Source of the DNA: Rotaria sordida
Lineage: Eukaryota; Rotifera; Eurotatoria; Philodinida; Philodinidae
NCBI GenBank assembly: GCA_905250125.1
Contig: CAJNOL010000149.1
Coordinates: forward strand, 160,730-224,729
DNA: 64,000 nt
Reading direction: 5' to 3'
The notes under the pieces were generated by a model. That model was given only the letters and a program-made list of their open reading frames with translations. It did no database searches and had not been told where the DNA came from. Of this stretch, positions 37,001 through 47,442 are shown piece after piece (positions within the stretch are counted from its first letter, which is position 1; every line of letters starts with the position of its first letter). A program made the position numbers and the translations under genes.

Positions 37001-40000
37001 TCTATTCATACTTAATTTCGTAAAAAAGAAGTACAAAAAAAAAATATGAAGATTTTTACTTTTCCGAGCATTGTTCCATGGTTACGAAGCTTTTTAGTTA
37101 ATGTACGTGTATCAATTCCTAAAATGAAAATAATTACTATCATGTAATTATAAACAATAAGAAAGAAGATGATTAACCATAAAGACCAGGAATATTATGT
37201 TTTTTTAGCCATGATGAAAGAGATTCAACAGCATTCCAATGACTATACTGTTCTGTATAATCACTAACAATTAATCCTGATGCATGAATTTTATTTGATT
37301 CAACCCATCGCTGTATACCAAAACCATCAACAGCTTTTTCATCGGGTACACCTAAAGAATTTTAAATATAAAATAAATATTCAAAGGTTAAGATATAAAG
37401 AAACAAACCATAGTTGCCAATAAGTGGAAAAGTAAGAACTAGAATTTGTCCACAATAAGATGGATCAGTCAATGATTCAATGTAACCAACCATACCAGTT
37501 TGAAAGACTAAATAGAAATAAAAATATGTCCCAGGCAAAATTAAACTTTAGGTAAAATTAAACTTAGGTAAAATTAGTTTTAGTAGGCGCGAAAAAGGAA
37601 AATTTTTTTTATTGATTGTTGATCTGACTATCAATAAAAAAAAATAATTATTCGTTTACATAAACTGTAAATAAAAAAGCAGAACATTCATTTTCACATA
37701 TGTAATCGTATCATAAGTACAGTGATGACTTCTCATTCAACATCAGAAATTGAATCTCGAAAACAATTTTATGAACAAGCAAGTAAACATCTTTAATCTT
37801 TCAATAGCAGATTTAGAGAAAAGATTGTACTCATGCAAGGCATGAATGAAAAGATTATTCTTCGTCGCCTTACGAATAAGTCTTCAACAGATTTCGATTA
37901 ACGTTTTACATCTTGGTGCTGCATTTTTGTTGTACAAAATACTGACTTGAAAACTTTACTATGCGATGCAAAAATTGATTAACCGATGCTACTATTTGAA
38001 GCGATGAAGAATGTTTAGAAATATAATCATGTTGAAACCGTAGCTTCTCAAACGAAATACTTTTTCGAATAATATACAGCTACTTGATGATAAAGTAGCT
38101 AATTGTTTTGTAACAACCTTTCGTTTGCAGCAGTACTTCATGTCACAATTTAAACATTATGATAACTTTTTAAAAGAGCTTAGTTGAAAAAAAAATATAT
38201 ACAGCTATTATATGATTTAAGTATCTAATTGACTTCTAACAAAATTTCGTGTTGGACTTCTTTTTATAATCAGCAATTGAAGGTCTACCGCTACATAAAA
38301 ATCATTGTACTTATTTAAACATTTTCATACATATCTTAATTGATTTGATAACTTATTACAAGCAGGTAAAAGAATTCAATTCTTGAAATGATCCTTGTTC
38401 GAAATAAAACGATTAGAGTGAATGAGTACCTGAGTATTTATTAAAAAAACTACGCTTATTTCTTTAATGTTGTTAGAAATTAAAAGGTTATTAGTTGACG
38501 AATTTTCTTTTTTTTTCGGTCCTTGCTAGAAATAGATCAGTTACAATAAATGGCTGGCTGAGTAATCATAGAACAGCTGTGGTTATTTCATCAATATTAT
38601 TAGAGATCAAAAGGGTATTAGTTGACGAATTTTTATCATTTTTGGTCCTTGCTCGAAATATCTCAGTTAGAAGACAGGAGTAGCTGAATATTTCATTAAA
38701 CAGCTACACTTTTTTCTCCAGTATCATAAGAGATTAAAAAGTTATTCGTTGACAAATTTTCTTTTTTTTCCCCACACGACTAATGCATGATGCGATAAAT
38801 GTCTAGATAGTTTATCGATGAACTATAAGAAGTATAATCGATGTCTTTTAAAAATCTTTATAATACTTTGTCTTTCATGTCGAAAAAGAAAATATTACAA
38901 AAACCAATATTATCAATATTGCCAACAAGTTCGTTTTTGAACATTTTAACATCTACCTTTCACATTAATATTCTAAACATATAGAATAAACAGAACTTTA
39001 CCCTTGAAGTATATGAACAAAGATGTGAAAAAGGATTGAAATAAACATAATCTTAGTCCTCCTCCTTTTTTTTTCTTTTTTTGGTCGGGTAGGCGTTTTC
39101 TGCTAGCGTAACTAGAATAGCTGTTTTTTTGATTGAATGATCAAAGTTTAGATGTAAATATTGTGCTATTTATCAACAAAAGAACTCTATTAATCCATAG
39201 CAACATGTTTCAGGCATATTATGATTGATTATTGAATCATCTATGTGATTCATTATATGTTATCCGCTATTCTTACGGTGATCATATATAAATGACTTTT
39301 CGAGAGATTAATATTTATCACAGTTTTTGTTGATAGCATTTTATATTGAATCGTAAGAAAGACAATGCCCACATAAGTCTATTTATCGAGTTTTCTGTGA
39401 ATAAACAGATCTTGTTAATAAAAATCAGAGTCAAAACAAATAGTTGATATAAAAAACTCAACGACAATAAATTATTAAAAGAGTGAAAAAAATATCAATA
39501 ACTTCGTTGAAAGACTATAATTGACTGCTATTCAAACAATATATATTGTCTAATCTTTCGAATTTCTCGCCTTTCAAAACTCAACGAGATTTCGACAGAC
39601 TATACTGACCAATTCTAAAAATTTCTAAAATCAATTGAATTTTAATAGAATACAGTAGCAAACTCTACACCTTCCTATATTTTATTTAGATTTGCATAGA
39701 AAGACGTGGCGAACTCTACATCTTCCTATATTTTATTTAGATTTGCATAGAAAAACGTGGCGAACTCTACATCTTCCTAAATTTTAGTTAGATTTGCATT
39801 GAAAAAAGTGGCGAACTCTACATCTTCCTAAGTTTTAATTAGATTTGTATTAAAAAAAGTGGCGAACTCTACATCTTCCTAAACTGAGTTAAATTTCAAT
39901 TAAAGTTGAATATAACTTAACTTAAATTTATAGGATCAACTATTTATTTTTATGTTTTTTAACTTTTTTAAAATTTCAAGTCTTTTAATAGCTTTGTTTA

Positions 40001-40163
40001 ATTTTTGCCTAAATCTCAATTTTGCCTGACACAAATACGTAACAAAAGAAGAGATCAATTATAATAGAATCTTACCGACTTCACCGGTAGCATTAGCTGA
40101 CGCTCCAAATATAAAACCATTGAATTCAGAACCATCTTCAAGTATTAAAGTTCCATGTTGCAT
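34045..40163 (-). CDS. Half-length GATase-CPSase protein with lost catalytic residues (CAD/CPS-related pseudoenzyme or decaying paralogue)
   Basis: It is related to the glutamine amidotransferase and first carbamoyl-phosphate-synthase half of CAD/CPS II. Fifteen exons give 950 residues (CAD about 2,225): 40163-40076, 37507-37409, 37351-37178, 37118-37060, 37001-36918, 36860-36719, 36665-36532, 36481-36416, 36359-35951, 35901-35640, 35574-35463, 35415-35372, 35324-34666, 34614-34478 and 34428-34045. All have GT-AG introns and consistent frame. The start [14 protein letters not shown] matches the CAD N-terminus. The GATase nucleophile motif reads FGIGLGHQ (Gly for Cys), and the triad His is Tyr (QFYPEH). 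In the CPSase part, the ATP-binding glycine loop after VVVR is replaced by TFPESQ, and the metal/ATP segment reads [12 protein letters not shown] where active enzymes have IIEVNARLSRSS. A TAA follows TYDGQDDDT, exactly where the second CPSase half should begin. No second half, dihydroorotase or ATCase follows. The frame is intact, so either a repurposed protein or an early pseudogene. Confidence 0.85.
38470..38765. repeat. Degenerate tandem repeat, about 128-bp unit, in the CPS-like first intron
   Basis: Three diverged copies of a unit containing ATTAAAAGGTTATTAGTTGA followed by CGAATTTT start near 38,478, 38,606 and 38,733. Each of the first two is followed by TCCTTGCT and GAAAT words. The array is intronic and non-coding. 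Confidence 0.6.
39661..39905. repeat. 51-bp minisatellite in the CPS-like first intron
   Basis: Five tandem units begin with AACTCTACA at 39,661, 39,712, 39,763, 39,814 and 39,865, an exact 51-bp period. Units contain CTTCCTA, TTTAGATTTGCAT and end GTGGCG. The fifth is cut short. It lies in the 2,568-nt first intron. Confidence 0.9.
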
Positions 40164-41928
40164 CTTAAAAAAAAATTAAGTAAAAATAGTTTATTGTTTA
40201 GAAAGCGATAATTGATGTATTTATGTAAATGAAAAACAACTGTTGTATATAAATACGTTTATTCTATCTAGTCTTTAAAAAATATAAATACGAGATGGGA
40301 TATTGGACAGAATCTATTTGTAGAAATGAGAAAATGTAACCACTCCAATCATATTGCCTTGAATTTTTCATCAATACCTTCTGACATCTATCGTTACGAG
40401 ATTTCAGCGCTACATCTATTTCTCTTAGTTGAATGTATTTCTGAGATAAATCGACAAAATATTATAAGAATATGTTATTATCTTTTATTAAGACACAACA
40501 CATGATAATGAATGTTATAACATAAATTTGTAACGAAATATTTACTATAGAATTATTTAAAACAGCTAATTGCACTTTCAAGAAAAGAACGAAAACATCA
40601 CGCTGTAAAAAATAGAACTTTTATATAAGCAGGAGATTGGGAATACAAGAATGCATATCTAAAACATCATATCTCCAACAAATTAGAACTTTTCTAATCT
40701 TTACAATCTTCATTGCATGTAAGGGTCAAACTCCATCTCCACATCCATATTATCTTGATAAATTCCAGTAAACTTTATTATGTCAATAAAAGATATAATG
40801 AATTAATTTGTATTTTATTCAGAATAAAATCAAGTATGGTTGCTTTTGATGAAGATAATCATAGCCACGTACTCATTGTATGCTTTTTTTACTATATGTG
40901 TATTATATTATTCTGATTTCAAACGATATCTAAAATGTCCTTTCGATTAGTATACATGAAAAAGACAATCCATTTTTCTAAAATAGAAAGTCATACTGTC
41001 ATATTATTTTTTTCCAAAGTTCTATGAACACTATGGTACCTTTTCAGTGCCTTTCAGTATAATTTGGTGCATGATGCATATACTTACTCCTTTGAATAAT
41101 TCATATAAAACAATATATCACTTTTATAATTATTATATACCATTGATTATTAATTGACAACTGATTTGTGTTTTTTTTATTTGTTGAACCGTTTCAAACA
41201 TACAAGATAAACAAACTAATTTTTGATAATATATGTCATATATACAAGATGTAAAACGTAAACTTTTATTACAGAAAAAAACTCTAAAGTTAATAAGCAT
41301 TAGTAATTAATAAATCTTTGTCAGTATGATTCAATTGCAAAAATACTATTAATATGTTTTCATAATTCATTTTATTAATTTAGTTAGAAGAAAAACAGCA
41401 TTCTAACAGAGGAAAATAAACATAGAAAATCTTCAAGTGGGAAAGTGCATAATCCTGGAATCTTGAATTCCCTTGAATTTCAAGGATTCTCTTGGATTAT
41501 ATAAGATTTCATAGGATTCTCTAAGATTCCATAAGATTCCCTTGGATTTTCTAGAAGTTCTTGCTAAAACAAAGCACTTTAGTTCTGTTTTGAAAAAGTA
41601 CGGAATCCTGAAATTGAGAATTCCCTCGGGTTTCGCAGAATTCTCGGATTCTGCGCTTTTCCTTTGACTAGAAGTCAAGTAATTCTTAAATATCATAATC
41701 TCAGTTATATTGATAAAGTCAACAATCACCTCAATACTGTTTTACCTTCAATAATTTGACGCACAAAACATATTATGCAAAACAAACTTATTTAAATGAT
41801 ACGGTTAGGGATGATGGCTTAGCATTAGCATTGCATTATTTAATGCTAAAGTAATTTCAAACCAGCAATTTCTAATAATCTACAATACACAGTGGAACAA
41901 AAACAAATTGGAAAAAAAAATAATTTAC
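40164..41928. other. Intergenic region with a GATTC-rich patch
   Basis: This lies between the CPS-like start and the PIWI fragment. At 41,445-41,670 there are many GGATTC/GAATCC-like words in both orientations, like the subterminal arrays of DNA transposons, but no clear terminal repeats or target duplication. No PAZ or PIWI-domain exons following the PIWI fragment were found here. Confidence 0.45.
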
Positions 41929-42523
41929 TTTCGACCAATCAAATTTGCTAAATGAAAGAATTCAGGTGAAGCTGTTGCTGTGCATTTCATTTTTATTGCT
42001 ATTAATTCATTAGTTACTGGATGTTTCGCAGAAATAATTTTTTTCTAAAATGTACGAAAACGAAATTCGATTTTTTATTCAAAAAAAAATGCAAATACAA
42101 GTCCAAAATCTTCAAAAGAATAAACAAGTTCTCCATCAAAAACTACATCTCTAATTCCAGATTTCGCCAATGTTTTTCGAAGAATTTTACGTAATTCGAT
42201 CTAGATTATATCAATACATATTCACTGATAAATAGTAAATAAAATCTTATATGAGGTTCGAATGAACATTGATATCGATAATAAATCCCATTGAGAAATA
42301 ACAATATTCATAAACAAAAAAAAGATAATATTCAAAAATTTACATTTAGGTGATGCTAAGGTTTTCATATGATTAGCAACAAGAGAAATTTCTTGTCCAT
42401 TTTGACCTTGTTTAGAACTAAGTTCTGTTGGTCGAGTTTTAGGAAATTTTGATACTGTTCGATAACTATCACTATCATCTGTTGCTGTTGATAAACTATC
42501 AAATTGTGTTGTTATTCCATTTT
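41929..42523 (-). pseudogene. PIWI/Argonaute N-domain fragment with damaged splice sites
   Basis: Four exon-like blocks in consistent phase encode the N-terminal domain of a PIWI-clade Argonaute (piRNA-guided silencing): 42523-42344, 42288-42251, 42200-42099 and 42044-41929. The alignable run includes ISLVANHMKTL, WIYYRYQCSFEPHIELRKIL, VVFDGELVYSF and a block ending FFHLANLIGRK. This matches the SNHFRL, ALYQYHIDY, RRLRSALL, FDGTILF and LQQIGRNYY positions of PIWIL proteins. The first intron ends TG instead of AG, and the second starts ATAAG instead of GTAAG. The last block ends in a good donor (GTAAAT), but no PAZ, MID or PIWI exons follow before the CPS-like gene. No start codon exon was found upstream. 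It is most likely a truncated pseudogene. Confidence 0.7.
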
Positions 42524-43039
42524 CTGAAAGAAAGGGTATTACATTTGAAAATATGTATGTATGTTTGTCTGTCCCAATCAATCAGAAATGACCTTTGCTA
42601 TTCATCGGGTTTTCTATCATTCTGATAACACTTGGTTACAGGTTTGTTGGAAGCGAGGAGCTCAAAAATGAGGTCGAATTTTTGATCTCAGCTTTCGTTG
42701 GTCGGAAAACTGATCAATCAGAAACGAGTTTTTTCCTATTCTTTTTCATAATAATAAAATAAAAATATAAACGTGAGTGTAAGGATAAATTTTTCTTCAT
42801 CGGTCACAGTAATTTTTTTTAGAAGACTTCATAATGGGGTATAGGTGTGGGTGGAGAGAAGTCTGTTTCCAACATTCATCAACAGTCACAACCACAAACA
42901 CCTACATCCTATATGACACGAGCCTATTCTAATACTTCTGAATAATCTCTGTTTTACTGGAAAATAGGCAACTACAGGCCACATTAGAACAAGGAGCCTA
43001 TCTGGATGGACACCATTTTGAGGACTTAAGCGGCTAACA

Positions 43040-44580
43040 ATTTTTCTAATGAAACTCTCTTACCTCAAATTTATTCACATGTAAATAAACTTACTATTGA
43101 ACAAAATTCAATGGAACGTATTCTTACCGTCAGTTATCCTCAACTTTATTCGTTATCACTTGTTAATTTTGAAGAAAAATTACTTTTTCAGTATTTGACA
43201 GGTATATTATTGAAAGAATTTATTTTATTTTTAATAAAATAAAGTAATAGAACAAATTTAATTTCATCTTTATTTTTGTTTTTTTTTACATTAAAGATCA
43301 TTCAATTCTTCGTGATCTCCTTCCTAATCAAATCACACATCTGAATATCGATATTCAAAATGAAACAATATCTCAATTATCTGAAATTGCATCAAATATA
43401 TTTGCATTGATTTTATCTTTAACTAAACGATTAATCCATTTGAATTTTTGTCAATTGTTTTCTCATCGTAGAACGTGGATTTCTATTTATTATCTACCAG
43501 AAATAAGTTCTATGTCTTCAAATTTAACTGAATTGAAAATTAATGTCGAAACTTTTTTTGATTGGCTTTATCTTCTTGATGGACGTCTTGATTCTTTATC
43601 GAAATTGATTATCAATGTGAGGAAATTTTTATATAAACATAAGCCATCATATATAAATGGTGACTGGGTAAATATAATTTCAATAATTATGTTTTCAATA
43701 AAAAGACATTCTTAATATTATTTTATTTTTTTTAGGAAGACCTTCCTAAACTGAAAATGCTTCTCATTGACTTTGAATACTTACGAACAGGAATATGACA
43801 ATCAAATTATTGCATTACTTCATCGAATGATAAATCTTGAAGAATTGATATTATTTCTGTTAGTTATAAGAGTTGACAAGAATTATGCTGATGGTATTCA
43901 AATATATAATGACATTTTTATTCATATGCTACGATTAAACAAATTTACTTTCAGTATAAATACAGTAACTATTATAGAAAAGAAAAAAATTCATCTTTCA
44001 TCTAATGAAGATATTGAAAATAGCTTTATTGGAAGAGGATATGGACAAGTTAGTTCATATGTTTTTTTCTCAACAAATGAAGAACATAGGCCATTGTCAT
44101 GTCTATTCACTTCCATATCAATTCGAACATTTTTTTGGTCTTAACAACTCTTTTCATTTTCAAGATGGTATATTTGATAAAGTTCGATGTCTAACAATGA
44201 ATGATATTGCATGTCCTTTTGAACATCAGTTTTTCAAACTCACATTTCATTATTTTCCTTTTATCAAAGAATTAACTATATATAATAGTCGACCACAAAA
44301 AGACAAAGAACATTCGTCGACATTAATTATATTTCCTCATCTTATTCTTCTCGATTTGGTTAAATCACATGCTGATTATGCTGAACAATTTCTTTTGACT
44401 AAAAACACTCATTTGCCTTGTTTGTTAGATCTCTGCATCACATACAAATCACTTACAATGTTAACAAACAATTTTATTACTGATCCAATACGTCTCAATT
44501 GTACTCAAGTAAAAAAACTTCATATAAATAAACCATTTGTTCGACCAAAAACTTTTCATAAGTTTTTTCCTTTATTATAA
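43040..44580 (+). pseudogene. Bdelloid-type F-box/LRR-like multigene family member, frameshifted
   Basis: The coding trace starts with ETLLPQIYSHVNKLTIEQ near 43,050. It passes a GT-AG intron (43,201 to about 43,297) and continues through PNQITHLNID and a second intron (about 43,666-43,736). It then shifts frame near 43,770, between MLLIDFE and TYEQEYDNQ, and again near 44,090, between FFSTNEEHRP and CHVYSLPYQFEHFF. It ends at the stop near 44,578 after RPKTFHKFFPLL. The LPNLEEL-like leucine spacing, the SFIGRGY block and the final RPxxFHxFFPLL are features I recall from a large bdelloid family annotated as F-box or LRR-like. The N-terminal F-box is missing. Two frameshifts make this a pseudogene unless they are assembly errors. 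Confidence 0.65.
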
Positions 44581-44849
44581 ATATTTGTTCGAAGTTCTTT
44601 CAATAAAAAAAGGTAGTTTGAAAGTTAAAATCAAATCAAATCATTATAACAAGAATAAACATATTTCTTTAATATATGCTATAGTTGAAGAAAAGTAATT
44701 TGATTGTTCTTTTGTAATTATTTATCTATAATTTAAATTTGAATAATATCATTTTTACTAGCAATAGCATTGCGCTTTTATTTAAATAATAACTAAGAAA
44801 AATATGTTCTCACATGGAACTAGATGATATTCGAGTTTTACTCGATTGT

Positions 44850-47442
44850 AAAATGCGATGGGAAGATTCGAGTGCCGATTCTTTATTTATCTAATAATCG
44901 TAAAAAGAAATAATCAGTTATATGAATAAAATCAAAAGTTTGTACCATTTGAGAATATTAGAATTAACCATTTGACTGCCGACATAAGAGAAGGAGGAAA
45001 CGATTTTGAAGAAAGTTTATTTATCTTTTATGGAATGGTTCTATAGTTTGTCTTTGTAAAATGGTATGTTGAAGAGCGCACATTATCCAGTGCTTGTTCT
45101 TATGTAAATGCATCTAAAAAACATTCATTACGATTGATTGCATCAAGTTTAGACACTGATAAAGTCCATGACGTTTATAAATGGCGGCGGCGGCCAAAGG
45201 GTTAATATCATATTAATATAAGCTAACACGCAACAGCCTAAAATAATATTATTTAATGTTGGACTTGACATACGAATATATCTAAATGAAATAAAAATAA
45301 AAAATTCAATTATCCTTTATTTTCTCTTTTACCTATGTGATCGAAAATGAATATTAAAAGCAAGAAAAGTACATGATATAAACAATCCAATTCCACTACA
45401 TATTGATATTGATATAAATACTGACAAATAAATATGTTCAAATTGAATTGTTTGATTTGTTCGATCTCGTGGTGGACCATTTCCTTAACAAAAAAAACCT
45501 ATTAGCACAATCTTTACAGAATTAAAATGTAGAGTAAGATGTAACTATTTTTTCTAACTAATGGAAGATTGTTCTATTCTATCTATTTTGGCATACATTT
45601 CTTCACTATCCTTTTAACGGATGGGCCAAAAATTTTGAAATAATATGTTTCTTCATTTTTGGATCGTTTAAGACAATTAGCAGAAGCTATAAAATATTGG
45701 TTTAACATCAGAATTTTGTGTACTTTCTCAATGTAGGTTCGGAATTTTTATTACATTTATATTTCAGGAGTTATTAGTCAATTTATGAAAGACCTGAGAA
45801 TAAAGTTTGAACGGATTTCAGAACCTATCGCGTTCTTATGCTCATATGCATCCGTTTTTTTTCTATTGATTGAACGTACATGAAGAAGTTCCACGAAGTA
45901 AATCAATAAAACATAACTCAAATTTCACCACTGTCAATACAAGCTTGAGCGCATTGCATCGACAATTCATTTCATGGAACTACATGAATAATAGAACGTA
46001 ATAGTGAATCATATTGACTATGGATGATTCCTTTTCTATTATCTCTGAATTTGTAACGAATATCATAGATATTTCGATTAGTAAGATATAAGCAGTAATT
46101 ATCTGCATTTGTTTGAATTAAGATAAAATTACAATATAATAAATCTATCCTAAATGCAATTGGTTTTATGGAAAAATATTGTTGAAATGTTATACGTTAT
46201 CTAAACTTCATTGTTTATTCTTTCGAAGGAGACAATCGCGAGTTTCCTAATATTTCTAAAAATTTCTGTTTACAAAAGAGATAAGATCTTCATGAATCGA
46301 CATCAAGATAGTTGTATACTGCTGACACATTTTCATTTTACAATATCTCAAAACTTTCAACGCATCCATTATTTAATCCTCAACGTCTGTAATGGTGTTT
46401 GACTAACATCTATTATATTGCCTTGATTACAGCATGTACGATCTGTGAAAAGTTCAAATTTTTATTCCTATACTTCAACACTCGTTTTAGATCATGTTCT
46501 ATCAAACAGAAAAACCATATTTTCTAATAAAATAAAAACAAACCATGCCACATAATTGGATTAAGTTTATATAAAATTGGTGAATCATCTTTTGATTCTA
46601 AATATTTGGCAAGAAAAATTTTTACAACAGTTAAATGACAATCATCTTCTTCTTCATAACATGGAATTCTACATGTTTTATCTTTCATCATTCGACAAGC
46701 TAAATTTTATATTGAAATTTTATTTAGAAAAAAAAAACATAATTGTTTTTTCTTAAATATTTTTCTTACCAACAAATTGTTCAACAAGTACTTCACCTAT
46801 TCGTCCACCATTTAAATACCTGATTCTTCCCTGAAAATTTAACAATATTGATAAATATTCTTTGTTTTTGTTTCTCACTTATCTAATTCACTTACAGTAT
46901 CGCCAATAAAATCAATATTTTCAAGAACATTTTTAAATATTCCAATAATTGATTGATTACTTAATAAATGTGATTGATAAAGATATGCTAAACTCCATAT
47001 TGTATCATATACATAAGCATCAAAATAATCTTTTTCTAATTTAGAAAATTGTTTCATATATTCCGTAATATATTCTGATCGATTCAAAAAAAATAATTCA
47101 AAAACAAAAACAAAAATTGTTTTTTTTTTTTTTCTCGATAGGTTTTTTAAAAAATACTTCATTATCATCAATAGATAAACGTGATACACGCGTTTGTAAT
47201 GTACCATTAATTGCACGAATTTTTTCTTGCATTGAACAATTAGTTGGTTCATTCCACCAAGTTGATATTGATGGATAACCAATAATAAACCATTGATAAC
47301 GAGAACCCTAAACTTGTTCACGAGCTGCCTATCTTTTGAAAATAAATAAGAAATTTTTTTTTGTTGAATTTTATCATATATACCTGACAAAACATATGAG
47401 TAGCAATTGTTTGATTAAAATTTGCAATAATTATTCGTTCAT
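44850..47442 (-). pseudogene. GABA-B receptor-like (class C GPCR) pseudogene
   Basis: Blocks of a metabotropic GABA-B receptor are read at 47442-47384, 47328 to about 47134, 47074-46896, 46830-46770, 46699-46544, 45483-45333 and 45281 to about 45206. The Venus-flytrap part shows RIIIANFNQTIATHMFC, WFIIGYPSISTWWN, FDAYVYDTIWSLAYLY and GRIRYLNGGRIGEV. After WHGNGPPRDRT come TM1 (about 45,460-45,345) and the start of TM2 (MSSPTLNNIILGCC). The second block has an in-frame TAG (REQV-stop-GSRYQW) and then runs into an A/T-run with no usable donor. TM2 is cut by a piggyBac-type MITE at 44,968-45,201. N-terminal exons and TM3-TM7 are absent. After the MITE a short Ser-rich open tail near 44,880 is ambiguous. 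Confidence 0.8.
44968..45201. mobile_element. piggyBac-type MITE inserted in the GABA-B pseudogene
   Basis: TTAA at 44,964-44,967 and at 45,202-45,205 flanks a 234-bp element, the hallmark piggyBac target duplication. The left end reads CCATTTGACTGCCGACA and the reversed right end CCCTTTGGCCGCCGCCG, imperfect inverted repeats of the CCCTTTG type known from piggyBac-like elements. There is no transposase. The insertion lies inside the exon coding the start of TM2. Confidence 0.7.

Noticed and set aside
41445..41670. GATTC-rich patch as a second hAT-like element
   Set aside because: No paired terminal inverted repeats or target duplication could be found.
44820..44910. Ser-rich open tail after the GABA-B remnant that could be a receptor C-terminus
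   Set aside because: Adjacent sequence after the MITE has in-frame stops, and the tail has no family similarity I can name.
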